Source: Burkholderiales bacterium (lineage in GTDB: Bacteria; Pseudomonadota; Gammaproteobacteria; Burkholderiales; Casimicrobiaceae). Taken from it: a stretch of DNA of 13,370 bases. The stretch's first letter is position 1. Each line of letters begins with the position of its first letter. Below are positions 6,126 to 13,370 of this stretch, in pieces. The notes beneath the pieces were generated by a model. It saw only the letters and a program-made list of their open reading frames with translations. It made no database searches and was not told the DNA's origin. The stretch covers positions 1-13,370 of the forward strand of contig JANXNO010000304.1 in the NCBI GenBank assembly GCA_025354075.1, in the 5' to 3' direction. The translations under genes were made by a program, and so were the position numbers.

Positions 6126-9100
6126 GTGGCGATTGACATTCCGCTCGAACTCGATAGCGGTCCCATCACGTGGGTTAAGGCGGAAATAGACAGCGCCCTC
6201 TTGCGTGCGCTGGCGACTATTGAGAAATTACGAAGCTCACCAACGGCGGCATTGCGCGATTCGGTGCGCTACGACCTGCATCAGGTTTCCGGCGCATTTG
6301 AGTTGGTTGGTATTGAGGGGCTCGCGGTCTTGGTGCAAGAGTTTGAGAAGCACTTTTCCGCTGAAACGGATATCGTGCCCGCTGAAGCGCTTGATCTGGT
6401 TGACCGAGGCTGCAGAAGACTGCTCTCGCACCTTAAAGAAATGGCGAGCGGGTCGCCGCCTGTGCCGTTGAAATTCATCTCGGAATACTTGGCGCTGGGC
6501 AAACTGCGCCGTTCAAAATACGGCCCCGCCGATCTTTTTTTTCCGGATCTATCTCGACGGCCCGCCAAAATTGCGAATTCGGAGCCGCCCGAACCGTCAC
6601 GCATGCCAGCGTTTTTGCTGCGCCAACGACGCGACTTTCAACAGGGCCTGCTGCAGTGGCTGCGCGGTAGCGAGGTCGGTCTTGATCAGATGCGCCTTGC
6701 AGTCTCAGAAATTGAGTCAGCTTACCCATTGCCTTCCCAGCGGTCATTTTGGTGGGCGACGCATGCATTGCTCGAGGCTGCACATAGCGGCTTGCTTGAA
6801 CCCTCCACGGCGCTCAAACAGTTGATGGCAAGGGTAGATTTGCAGGTGCGCAGATTCGTAGAGGGGTCGACGCGGGTAGCTGACCGGTTGCGCCGAGAAG
6901 TTTTGTATCACGTGGCACGCGCTCAGACCGGGCATCCGCTTGTTGATGCGGTCAAAGCTTTGTATGAGCTGGAAGTATTGGTTCCGAAACGCATCTCACG
7001 CGAAATTGACGTCGTATCGTTACAACCTGCAATTGATTCGCTGGGTGCCATGCTCACGCGCTGCAAAGATGCCTGGACAAGTTTGAGTGCTGGTCGCAGT
7101 AATGCACTTGCCCGACTGCGGGAGGCAACGGCGGAATTGCCTGCAGCTTGCGATGCTCTGCACATGCCAGATTTTTCGAATCTTGGCCGCAGCATTGCCA
7201 ATGCGGCCGCTTCAGTATCGGACGCGAAGTCGGTAAGTGATGACTTGTCTATCGAGTTCGCGACTAGCTTGATATTGATCGAGACGGCGCTCGAACATAT
7301 CGCTGCCCTGCCCGTTTCCTTCCGGACGCAGGTGGATCGGGCCGTTCAGCGACTTTCTTATGCGCTGTCCAATGCTCCAATCCCCGCTGAACTCCGTGCC
7401 GAGATGGAGGCGAATTCGCTTACCAGGTTGGCACAGGAAAAGCAGACCATTTCGCAGGTTGCGAGGGAGATTCGTAGCAACATGCGCTTAGTCGAACAAG
7501 CGCTTGACACCGTATTTCGTGACCGTTCAGCCGTTGAAGAGCTTAAACCGGTTCCCGCTTTGTTGGGTCAGGTTTCCGGCGCGATGCGAATGCTGGGTTG
7601 GAACGAAGCCAATGAGTTGCTGACCAAAACGTCTGATCGCTTGATTGATTTAGTGGGCCGTGATGTGTCACTCAGCACGCAAGAAATTGATTTGCTCGCG
7701 GATGTTTTGGCTGGATTGAGTTTTTATGTCGACGTGCGGGAGCGCCGAGATCAGGATGCGGACGCTATTCTGGCCGGCTTGAACCGCCGGTTCAGTGGCG
7801 AGCCATCCTTAGAGCCCGTCGACACTGACAACAGCGTGGAAGCCTCCATTGCAGATCGTCAGAGGCTGCTGCGCCCACTCGCACGGGCACTCAATGATGA
7901 GCCTGATCGCACCGAGATTAAGGCTACATTGCGTTCGACGCTGCAGGGTGTGCGTCAGGATGCAGAGCTGTTGTCCGATCCCAGCCTTTCGCAGGCGTCA
8001 AACGAAGCATTGCGGTTGCTCGACAGTGGCAATGCGCAAACCGCTGAATTTTCGGCAGCCGTCGCAGCTATTGTCGGCGGCAACACCATTTTGCCGCCGA
8101 CTTCGATCGAAACTTCGCGGTTGGTTGAGTCGCGCCAGGATGAACAGGACACGGCGCTCCTGGAGATTTTCATTGAAGAAGCACTTGAGGTCGTCGGTGC
8201 CATCAAAGGTCAATATGCAGAGCTCTCTGTTCACCATGATCGTCGCGACCTGCTGATCGATACTCGCCGGGCCTTTCACACATTGAAGGGAAGCGGTCGC
8301 ATGGTGGGCCAGGCCGACCTGGCTGAAGTCGCTTGGCGCGTCGAAGGCGCGCTGAATAGTGCGCTCGAAACTGAGCGTGCCGTGAACGAGCCTGAACTCA
8401 GGCTTATCGGGGCCGCCGCTGAGCATTTTTCGCGTTGGATCGACGAGCTGCAAATGGCGCGTGAGGTTCATATTGAGGTGTCGGCACTCGACGCACTGAT
8501 AGCCAATTGCGAGCCTCGGGTACAGACTTCGGCAATCAAAGCCAGTGCTGCTTCGTTGGGCGGGACTACGCCACCTGCCCCCATAACTCCGGCTAGTCCT
8601 GTTCCGGCGTTGGACTCTCCCGAACCTTTACAAATTGACGCGCAAGACGAGCTTTTGGCGAACGCGGTTGAGCCTCCAGCCGCAACTCCGCCGACAACAT
8701 CGTTGCGCGAAGCGGGCGACTTAAAAGATGCTGAAAGGGCTGCCGCAGGCACCGAGCCTGACGATATTTTCTACGGCGAGATTACGGACGCCTTTGAAGC
8801 ACCGATTGACGATTTCCAGGTGCTGGGTATACCGGTGTCGCGCGCGTTGTTTTCGATATTGACAGATGAGACGAGAGTGCACCTGCAAACGCTCGATTAC
8901 GAGCTGACACTGATGCAGTTTGACTCCGATCTCGCGCCGAGCGACGTCATGGTACGCGCCAGTCACACGCTTTGCGGCATACATCGAACCGCAGGATTCG
9001 TGGAAATCGGTGATTTCGCGGGCTTGCTCGAAAGTGCGTTGATGGCAGTTCGTCGTTCCGGGCGAAACGGGACAGCAATTAGCGTGTTTGCGGCTGCCGT

Positions 9101-12100
9101 TCAGGCGCTGCGTACCGCGACCCTGCGTTTACAGGCGCAGTCGCCGATGACGCCGGAAGAGCACAGTCACATCGAGCATTCCCGCAAACAATTGCAGGCG
9201 ATGATTGCGCAGACGGGCGGCACGGAACTTGACGCAGAAGTCGAGTTGCTCGAGCAAACGCATGAGGAAGATGTTGCCCGTGAGTCGCCGGTATCAGCCC
9301 CTGCGGAAGTTGTTTCCGAGCCGCATTGGGCCGCAGATAGCGCGCCTGTATTGGAATCACTCCCGGCGGTCTTAGAACCTGCCAGCATTCCCGCGCCAGC
9401 GGTCGCCGTTGACGCCCCCGTGTCAACTGTTGACGTATCTGCGCACGCCGAGCCCGCTGCCGAACCAGTCCCAGCTGAGACTGCGTTGCCCGTTTTCGTC
9501 AGCGCCATTGAGTCGACGCGCGCATCGATTGATTTGCCTGTAATACAGCCTAAAGCGGCGCCGATTGAGATTGGTGAGCCCCCTAAGCCTGTCGAGCCGA
9601 TTGAGGCGTTGACGGTTGCGGAACACGTCCCCGAGCCGGTCGGCACCCATGCGCCGGCAATTGTTATGCACGACGTTGAGGTGATTGCACCTATCGTTGA
9701 AGCATCGGCCTTTGTACCGGTTGCTGCGCCAATGATGGTTGCACCCGCAGCGGTGGCTGCCGCCGCTGTGTCCGCCGCAACCGTCAGTTTGTTGGTGCCG
9801 TCTTACGCGGCTGCTAGAACGCCGGATGCAGCGGTTGCCGTTGGCACGCAAACGACGTTTGCGGCTGAAACTGGTGCCCGAACTGTCGCTCGCAGCGCAG
9901 AGGACCCGCTTGCGGAAGTTCGTGACGACATCGATGAGCAAGTGCTTCCGATCTTCATCGAGGAAGCGCAGGAGTTGTTTCCGAAGGCCAGCGAGCAAGT
10001 GAGCGCTTGGCGCCATGATGTTCGGAATCCTGCGCATTCAGACAGCCTCAAGCGCACGTTGCACACGCTGAAAGGCAGCGCGCGGATGGCCGGTGCGATG
10101 CGGTTGGGCGAAGTCGCACACAATCTGGAAACACGACTGCTGGATGTTGGCGATACGCCTGCCCCAGCGCTGTTTGACAGCTTTGACGAATATCTTGATG
10201 ACATCGCATTCCTGCTGGATCGCCTGACGCGCGGCGAAAAGGACGTTGTTCTGCCCCGGTTTGCAGCAATAGCCCCGCAGGCGGCCGACATAACCGAGAC
10301 CACGTTGCTCCGGGATGCGACTGTCGATATGCCTGCGGCGACGGAGATCACCACCCCCACAAGCGTTACCAGCGCCGAGACTGCTCCCGCCCGTTCGCTG
10401 GCCGAGATAGCTCGTGCGCTCGCCATTCGTCCGGCAACACCCAACATCGTCGCACCGGTCGCAGCTGACGCTGGTGGTGCAGCCTTCCTGCGCGTGCGCA
10501 GCGACTCGGTCGAACAATTGGCCGACGAAGCCGGCGAAATTTCGATCCATCGTTCTCGTATTGAAGCCGAGATGCGCAACCTCAAGGCGGGCCTGCTCGA
10601 CCTGACGGCGTCCGTTGTGCGCTTGCGTGGCCAGTTGCGAGAAATTGAAATCCAGGGCGAATCGCAGATTCAGTCGCGACTGGATCAAGAGTCCGAATTC
10701 GATCCGCTCGAATTTGATCGCTACACCCGATTCCAGGAATTGACGCGCGGCCTCGCCGAAGGCGTGAACGACGTGGCGACGGTGCAGCAAAGTTTGCTCA
10801 AAAACCTGGCAGATGCAGACATTGCACTGCTCACGCAAACGCGCTTGTCGCGCTCGGTGCAGTTGCGTCTGCAAACGCTGCGCACGGTGCCGTTTTCGAA
10901 CGTGTCTGATCGCCTTTATCGCGTATTGCGGCAGACGGCCAAAGAACTCGGCAAGCGCGCCAATCTGGATATTCAGGGCGGCCGCATCGAGATTGACCGC
11001 AGTGTGCTGGAACGTTTGGCACCGGTGCTTGAGCACCTGGTGCGAAATGCGTTGGCGCATGGCGTTGAACCCGAGCAGGCACGCCTCAGTCTGGGTAAGC
11101 CGGGCATTGGCGAATTAACGCTGAGCGCGCGCCAGCAGGGTAACGAGGTTGCTATATCGCTGGTTGATGACGGCGGCGGCATCCCGCTGGACAAGATCCG
11201 CAATAGGGCGATCGCGCTGGGATTAATTGCTTCGGATGACGCTGTGAGCGACGCACAGCTGGTCGAATTCATCTTCCAGCCGGGATTTTCGACGGCAGAT
11301 CAGGTGACGGCAGTTGCAGGACGCGGCATCGGTATGGACGTCGTCCGTAGCGAAGTTGCGGCGCTCGGCGGTCGTGTCGAAGTTCACACCAGCAAAGGGG
11401 CCAGCACATCGTTTACGTTGTCGGTACCACTGACCCTCGCGGTTACGCAAGTGCTGCTGGTGGGTGTTGGCAAATCAATATTTGGTGTGCCGTCGTCGCT
11501 TATCGCGCAGGTGCGTCAGGTTCCCGCGAAGGAACGCGTTGTTGCTGTGGCGACGGGCTATCTTGACCACGAAGGGCGCGCTGTTCAGTTCCGCTCGCTC
11601 GGCGATCTGCTGCGAATCGCACACGATACCGATGCACAACGCAACGCGCCGGTTATCGTCCTGCGCGCAGGTGATTCGATGGCTGCTGTGCAGGTGGATC
11701 GCATCATTAGCAACCAGGAGGTTGTGGCTAAACCCTATGGCCCCCAGTTGGCGCGTGTGCCGGGACTTGCCGGGCTGACCGTGCTGGCTAACGGCACTAT
11801 CGCACTGCTGCTGAATCCGCTTAATCTGCTGCTCGGACGCGAAATCGACGCGCCGCGCCGTGCGGTTGCTATTGAGCCTGTCGCGGCGTCGGCGGTCGTT
11901 GAGCCGATGTCGGTGGTCAGTGTTGAGCAACCTGTGGCCGCGCCCGTCGCAGTCGTAGAGGTTGCGCCGGACGCATCAGCACCAATGGCACCAACGGCAC
12001 CCGCGGTCGCAGTAGCGGACGACACAGCGTTGTCGACGGATCACGTCGCTACGCCCGGTAGCGTGACTGTTGCGCCCGCAGTTGTGCCGCTAGTTGCATT

Positions 12101-12572
12101 GGTTGAGCCATTGGCACCCGTACAAGTCGTGGCTGCCCCACCCGCGCCGCCAGCGTACGTGCCACCTGCATCGCACGCGCCGTATGCGGTCGAGGCTCGG
12201 GTGCCCATTGTGCTGGTGGTCGATGACTCGTTGACGGTGCGCAAGATCACTACGCGTTTGTTGGAGCGTGAAGGCTACAAGGCACTCACCGCTAAAGATG
12301 GACTCGACGCGTTGCAAATTCTTTCGGATGTGAATCCAGATGTGATCCTGCTCGACATTGAAATGCCGCGCATGGACGGATTTGAGTTCACCAAGACCAT
12401 CAAGGCCGATACTCGGCAGAGCCACATTCCGATCATCATGATTACCTCGCGCACCGCTGAAAAGCATCGTAACCACGCGATGGAATTGGGAGTGAACGAG
12501 TATGTGGGCAAACCGTATCAGGACGAACACCTGATGGCGCTGATCGTCAAGTACGCGGGCAAGCCGAGCTAG
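6126..12572 (+). CDS. chpA: ChpA/PilL hybrid sensor kinase (multi-HPt CheA with receiver)
   Basis: This is the central CheA-type kinase of the pathway, 2148 residues, which phosphorylates PilG and PilH. Domains in order: an N-terminal HPt-like module (about 15-120, His52 in DLHQVSGAFELVG); a FimL-like helical region with a degenerate HPt module in which Gly481 replaces His (LGQVSGAMRMLG); HPt with His718 (FHTLKGSGRMVG); HPt with His947 (SHTLCGIHRTAGF); an Ala/Pro/Val-rich linker (about 1005-1265); HPt with His1313 (LHTLKGSARMAG); CheA dimerisation domain from about 1454; ATPase with N-box Asn1641 (LVRNALAHG), DDGGG 1681-1685 and GRGIGMD 1732-1738; CheW-like domain (about 1763-1905); a second Pro/Ala linker; and a receiver (2026-2145; Asp2033, Asp2034, phosphoacceptor Asp2077 in LLDIEMPRMDG). 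It is shorter than P. aeruginosa ChpA (about 2470) with fewer phosphotransfer modules. The GTG start follows GAGGCGG. It ends the operon. Confidence 0.95.
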   Translation: MAIDIPLELDSGPITWVKAEIDSALLRALATIEKLRSSPTAALRDSVRYDLHQVSGAFELVGIEGLAVLVQEFEKHFSAETDIVPAEALDLVDRGCRRLLSHLKEMASGSPPVPLKFISEYLALGKLRRSKYGPADLFFPDLSRRPAKIANSEPPEPSRMPAFLLRQRRDFQQGLLQWLRGSEVGLDQMRLAVSEIESAYPLPSQRSFWWATHALLEAAHSGLLEPSTALKQLMARVDLQVRRFVEGSTRVADRLRREVLYHVARAQTGHPLVDAVKALYELEVLVPKRISREIDVVSLQPAIDSLGAMLTRCKDAWTSLSAGRSNALARLREATAELPAACDALHMPDFSNLGRSIANAAASVSDAKSVSDDLSIEFATSLILIETALEHIAALPVSFRTQVDRAVQRLSYALSNAPIPAELRAEMEANSLTRLAQEKQTISQVAREIRSNMRLVEQALDTVFRDRSAVEELKPVPALLGQVSGAMRMLGWNEANELLTKTSDRLIDLVGRDVSLSTQEIDLLADVLAGLSFYVDVRERRDQDADAILAGLNRRFSGEPSLEPVDTDNSVEASIADRQRLLRPLARALNDEPDRTEIKATLRSTLQGVRQDAELLSDPSLSQASNEALRLLDSGNAQTAEFSAAVAAIVGGNTILPPTSIETSRLVESRQDEQDTALLEIFIEEALEVVGAIKGQYAELSVHHDRRDLLIDTRRAFHTLKGSGRMVGQADLAEVAWRVEGALNSALETERAVNEPELRLIGAAAEHFSRWIDELQMAREVHIEVSALDALIANCEPRVQTSAIKASAASLGGTTPPAPITPASPVPALDSPEPLQIDAQDELLANAVEPPAATPPTTSLREAGDLKDAERAAAGTEPDDIFYGEITDAFEAPIDDFQVLGIPVSRALFSILTDETRVHLQTLDYELTLMQFDSDLAPSDVMVRASHTLCGIHRTAGFVEIGDFAGLLESALMAVRRSGRNGTAISVFAAAVQALRTATLRLQAQSPMTPEEHSHIEHSRKQLQAMIAQTGGTELDAEVELLEQTHEEDVARESPVSAPAEVVSEPHWAADSAPVLESLPAVLEPASIPAPAVAVDAPVSTVDVSAHAEPAAEPVPAETALPVFVSAIESTRASIDLPVIQPKAAPIEIGEPPKPVEPIEALTVAEHVPEPVGTHAPAIVMHDVEVIAPIVEASAFVPVAAPMMVAPAAVAAAAVSAATVSLLVPSYAAARTPDAAVAVGTQTTFAAETGARTVARSAEDPLAEVRDDIDEQVLPIFIEEAQELFPKASEQVSAWRHDVRNPAHSDSLKRTLHTLKGSARMAGAMRLGEVAHNLETRLLDVGDTPAPALFDSFDEYLDDIAFLLDRLTRGEKDVVLPRFAAIAPQAADITETTLLRDATVDMPAATEITTPTSVTSAETAPARSLAEIARALAIRPATPNIVAPVAADAGGAAFLRVRSDSVEQLADEAGEISIHRSRIEAEMRNLKAGLLDLTASVVRLRGQLREIEIQGESQIQSRLDQESEFDPLEFDRYTRFQELTRGLAEGVNDVATVQQSLLKNLADADIALLTQTRLSRSVQLRLQTLRTVPFSNVSDRLYRVLRQTAKELGKRANLDIQGGRIEIDRSVLERLAPVLEHLVRNALAHGVEPEQARLSLGKPGIGELTLSARQQGNEVAISLVDDGGGIPLDKIRNRAIALGLIASDDAVSDAQLVEFIFQPGFSTADQVTAVAGRGIGMDVVRSEVAALGGRVEVHTSKGASTSFTLSVPLTLAVTQVLLVGVGKSIFGVPSSLIAQVRQVPAKERVVAVATGYLDHEGRAVQFRSLGDLLRIAHDTDAQRNAPVIVLRAGDSMAAVQVDRIISNQEVVAKPYGPQLARVPGLAGLTVLANGTIALLLNPLNLLLGREIDAPRRAVAIEPVAASAVVEPMSVVSVEQPVAAPVAVVEVAPDASAPMAPTAPAVAVADDTALSTDHVATPGSVTVAPAVVPLVALVEPLAPVQVVAAPPAPPAYVPPASHAPYAVEARVPIVLVVDDSLTVRKITTRLLEREGYKALTAKDGLDALQILSDVNPDVILLDIEMPRMDGFEFTKTIKADTRQSHIPIIMITSRTAEKHRNHAMELGVNEYVGKPYQDEHLMALIVKYAGKPS

Positions 12573-12577
12573 ACACT

Positions 12578-12632
12578 AAAGCAAACCGCCAAGGCGAGCG
12601 CGATTAACCGTCACTCGCCTTGAGTCTGCTTT
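12578..12632. terminator. Probable bidirectional terminator between chpA and rnpB
   Basis: AAGGCGAG (12591-12598) pairs perfectly with CTCGCCTT (12614-12621) around a 15-base loop. An outer AAAGCA (12578-12583) can pair with TGCTTT (12627-12632). On the + strand the stem is followed by a modest T-containing tract ending CTTT; on the - strand, after rnpB, the tail reads GGCGGTTTGCTTT. The site lies between the chpA stop and the rnpB 3' end, only 68 bases apart, so it plausibly ends both converging transcripts. Confidence 0.65.
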
Positions 12633-12640
12633 AAAAAAGT

Positions 12641-12987
12641 GAAGTCGGCCGATAGGCCGGGTTCTGTCGGCGAGCGGTTTTACCCGCTCGCCGTAGCAGT
12701 CATTCCTCTAGGACGCGTGTTACCACGCGCCTCAAGCTACCTACCCGCATGCTCCAACGAGCCGCCTTGGGTGAGTGGTTGCCCACTCACTGCGCATGCC
12801 TATTTGATATTGCTCCGGGTAGAGGTTGCCGCGTTTCACCGTAACTTAATACGCTCGTCTCTGTGGCCCTAGTCCTCGCCTTATGCCTTGCGGTTTTCAG
12901 CGGACGGCCGTTAGCCGTTACCCTGCTCTGCGGAGCCCGGACCTTCCTCCCGTTGATTGCTCAACCGGCGACTGCCTAGCCGACTTC
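12641..12987 (-). ncRNA. rnpB: RNase P RNA, bacterial type A
   Basis: This is the catalytic RNA that cuts the 5' leader from pre-tRNAs, about 347 nt. Read on the - strand it opens GAAGTCGGCTAGGCAGTCGC and carries the conserved CR I block GGAGGAAGGTCCGGGCTCC (P4 and neighbourhood), an AGGGCCACAGA block, GGTGAAACGCGGCAACCTCT, CCGGAGCAATATCAAATAGG, TAGAGGAATGACTGC, and the closing ACAGAACCCGGCCTATCGG. The terminal GAAGTCGGC and GCCGACTTC can pair as helix P1. Order and spacing match the E. coli type A molecule. The CR I position that is A in E. coli (GGAAAG) is G here (GGAAGG), a substitution I believe occurs in other bacteria. rnpB converges on chpA. Ends are estimated from P1 pairing to within a few bases. 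Confidence 0.97.
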
Positions 12988-12994
12988 GGAATGA

Positions 12995-13000
12995 ATTATG
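12995..13000 (-). promoter_or_regulatory. -10 element of the rnpB promoter
   Basis: On the - strand CATAAT ends 7 bases before the predicted RNase P RNA 5' end (12987), the right place for a sigma-70 -10 box with one mismatch to TATAAT. No strong -35 is visible at 16-18 bases further upstream. The IS end near 13229 lies well upstream, so this promoter is intact. Confidence 0.55.
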
Positions 13001-13139
13001 CGTGATCGCGGCAATCGGCCTGTAGGCGAGTCGATTTTCGGTCCAATCTCAGCGCCGAAAATAGCAACAGCTTTGAGCTGAAACGCTCATTTAACTTGGG
13101 CTCAACCCGAAAAAACAGCAATTGTCGACAACAACAAAA

Positions 13140-13157
13140 AAGGGCCATTTAGCCCTT
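13140..13157 (-). terminator. Rho-independent terminator of a truncated - strand gene
   Basis: On the - strand AAGGGC (13157-13152) and GCCCTT (13145-13140) form a 6-bp stem with a 6-base loop, directly followed by TTTTTGTTGTTG. It lies 15 bases past a - strand stop codon (13174-13172) and upstream of rnpB, so it would have separated that gene's transcript from rnpB. Confidence 0.7.
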
Positions 13158-13171
13158 ATTGAATGGATGCC

Positions 13172-13225
13172 TTAACCGAAAGCTGCTGCGAGCATTTGTC
13201 TCGCAATCTCTCGACCAGGCGATGC
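13172..13225 (-). pseudogene. 3' remnant of a - strand gene cut by an IS
   Basis: The last 17 codons before a TAA (13174-13172) read ASPGREIARQMLAAAFG on the - strand, an amphipathic helix-like protein end. The next codon inward is TGA, immediately at the IS junction, so the frame does not continue into the IS. A good Rho-independent terminator follows 15 bases after the stop, which is the main reason to believe a real gene ended here. The gene's identity cannot be told from 17 residues. The rest was either displaced beyond the IS or deleted. Confidence 0.45.
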
Positions 13226-13228
13226 TCA

Positions 13229-13370
13229 CAGAAGTGGCCCCTCTTGTTAAGACAGTGGGTGGGTATTGCTAAGGTGGATTCACTGAAGGGTTGATGGGAC
13301 AGTTCGAGTTATCCATGGGGGCGTGCGACGAGCTAGCCCTACAAGCCCGTCGTCGCGCGCCCCTGTGTGT
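13229..13370. mobile_element. Second IS3-type insertion sequence end (partial)
   Basis: From about 13229 the + strand carries AGAAGTGGCCCC, 8 bases, AGACA, then GGGT, and after a 10-base insertion relative to the left copy, AAGGTGGA and CACTGA. This mirrors the IS end at 234-260 and its subterminal sequence. No OrfA-like start follows as it does in the left copy, so this is more likely the right (OrfB-side) end of an element lying to the right, with its coding sequence outside the window. Short open stretches exist on both strands here, but none is recognisable. The exact tip is uncertain by 2-3 bases. Confidence 0.6.
13318..13363. repeat. 14-bp inverted repeat (hairpin) inside the second IS end
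   Basis: GGGGCGTGCGACGA (13318-13331) pairs with TCGTCGCGCGCCCC (13350-13363), 14 pairs with one G-T wobble, around an 18-base loop. No T run follows on the + strand; the - strand exit reads CATGGATAAC. It is therefore not a standard terminator. It may be a structural element or transcription barrier protecting the IS from outside transcription. Confidence 0.6.

Larger units (their letters stand above)
12988..13228. other. rnpB upstream region
   Basis: This 240-base interval holds the rnpB -10 box, then about 140 bases with only minor inverted repeats (for example CAGCT/AGCTG around 13070), then the - strand terminator and the truncated gene tail described separately. No intact gene is seen. 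Confidence 0.5.

Noticed and set aside
9803..11060. Long - strand open frames (260 and 340 codons) opposite chpA
   Set aside because: They lie fully inside the clearly coding chpA frame, are Arg/Ala/Ser-rich low-information translations, and have no recognisable domain. They are expected by-products of G+C-rich codon use.
12639..12872. 77-codon + strand frame starting at 12639
   Set aside because: It is antisense to rnpB; the conserved RNA blocks fully explain the sequence.
261..13228. AGCAT next to both IS tips as a target duplication
   Set aside because: Read away from each IS, both flanks give AGCAT. A target duplication of one insertion would be in direct orientation (AGCAT on one side, ATGCT on the other when read outward). 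Likely coincidence, and the tips are uncertain by 2-3 bases.
13294..13370. A + strand transposase start at 13294 inside the right IS end
   Set aside because: A frame with GAAGGG upstream stays open to the edge, but it runs through the long hairpin and its translation does not resemble an OrfA N-terminus.
1..13370. CRISPR array, tRNA genes, toxin-antitoxin or defence genes
   Set aside because: No spaced direct repeats, tRNA cloverleaf ends or recognisable defence domains were seen on either strand.

Overview
This window looks like chromosomal DNA from a type IV pilus-bearing gammaproteobacterium or betaproteobacterium with moderately high G+C. The basis is protein-level resemblance, recalled and not searched: the pil/chp genes read like the Pseudomonas aeruginosa PilG-PilH-PilI-PilJ-ChpA set, the threonine dehydratase is the long two-ACT proteobacterial IlvA, and the RNase P RNA is the ancestral type A form. 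No marker present fixes a genus.

Layout from left to right. (1) 1-260: the leftward-running end of an IS3-type insertion sequence with the 5' part of its OrfA. (2) 261-757: about 500 bases with no convincing gene, possibly holding scraps of an interrupted gene. (3) 758-2287: ilvA, the first enzyme of isoleucine synthesis, with a TTG start. (4) 2288-12572: the Pil-Chp chemosensory operon on the + strand: a putative 23-codon leader ORF, pilG, pilH, a putative 37-codon ORF, pilI, pilJ and the giant hybrid kinase gene chpA/pilL (2148 codons). (5) 12578-12632: a probable shared bidirectional terminator. (6) 12641-12987: rnpB on the - strand, converging on chpA. (7) 13139-13225: a - strand terminator and the last 17 codons of a gene apparently cut off by (8) a second, related IS end that starts near 13229 and runs off the window.

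How the genes work together: PilJ is the membrane receptor, PilI the CheW-like coupler, ChpA the CheA-type kinase with several phosphotransfer domains and its own receiver, and PilG and PilH the stand-alone output response regulators. In characterised relatives this pathway controls type IV pilus extension/retraction, twitching and surface sensing, partly through cAMP. No methyltransferase (pilK) or methylesterase (chpB) gene lies in the cluster, and chpA is its last gene. ilvA (housekeeping metabolism) and rnpB (tRNA processing) are neighbours, not parts of the pathway.

The least expected signals are small. A 23-codon reading frame with a good Shine-Dalgarno ends in an ATGA overlap with pilG, which has no visible Shine-Dalgarno of its own. 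A second short frame fills the pilH-pilI gap and overlaps the pilI start. I saw no defence system, CRISPR array, tRNA or phage module.
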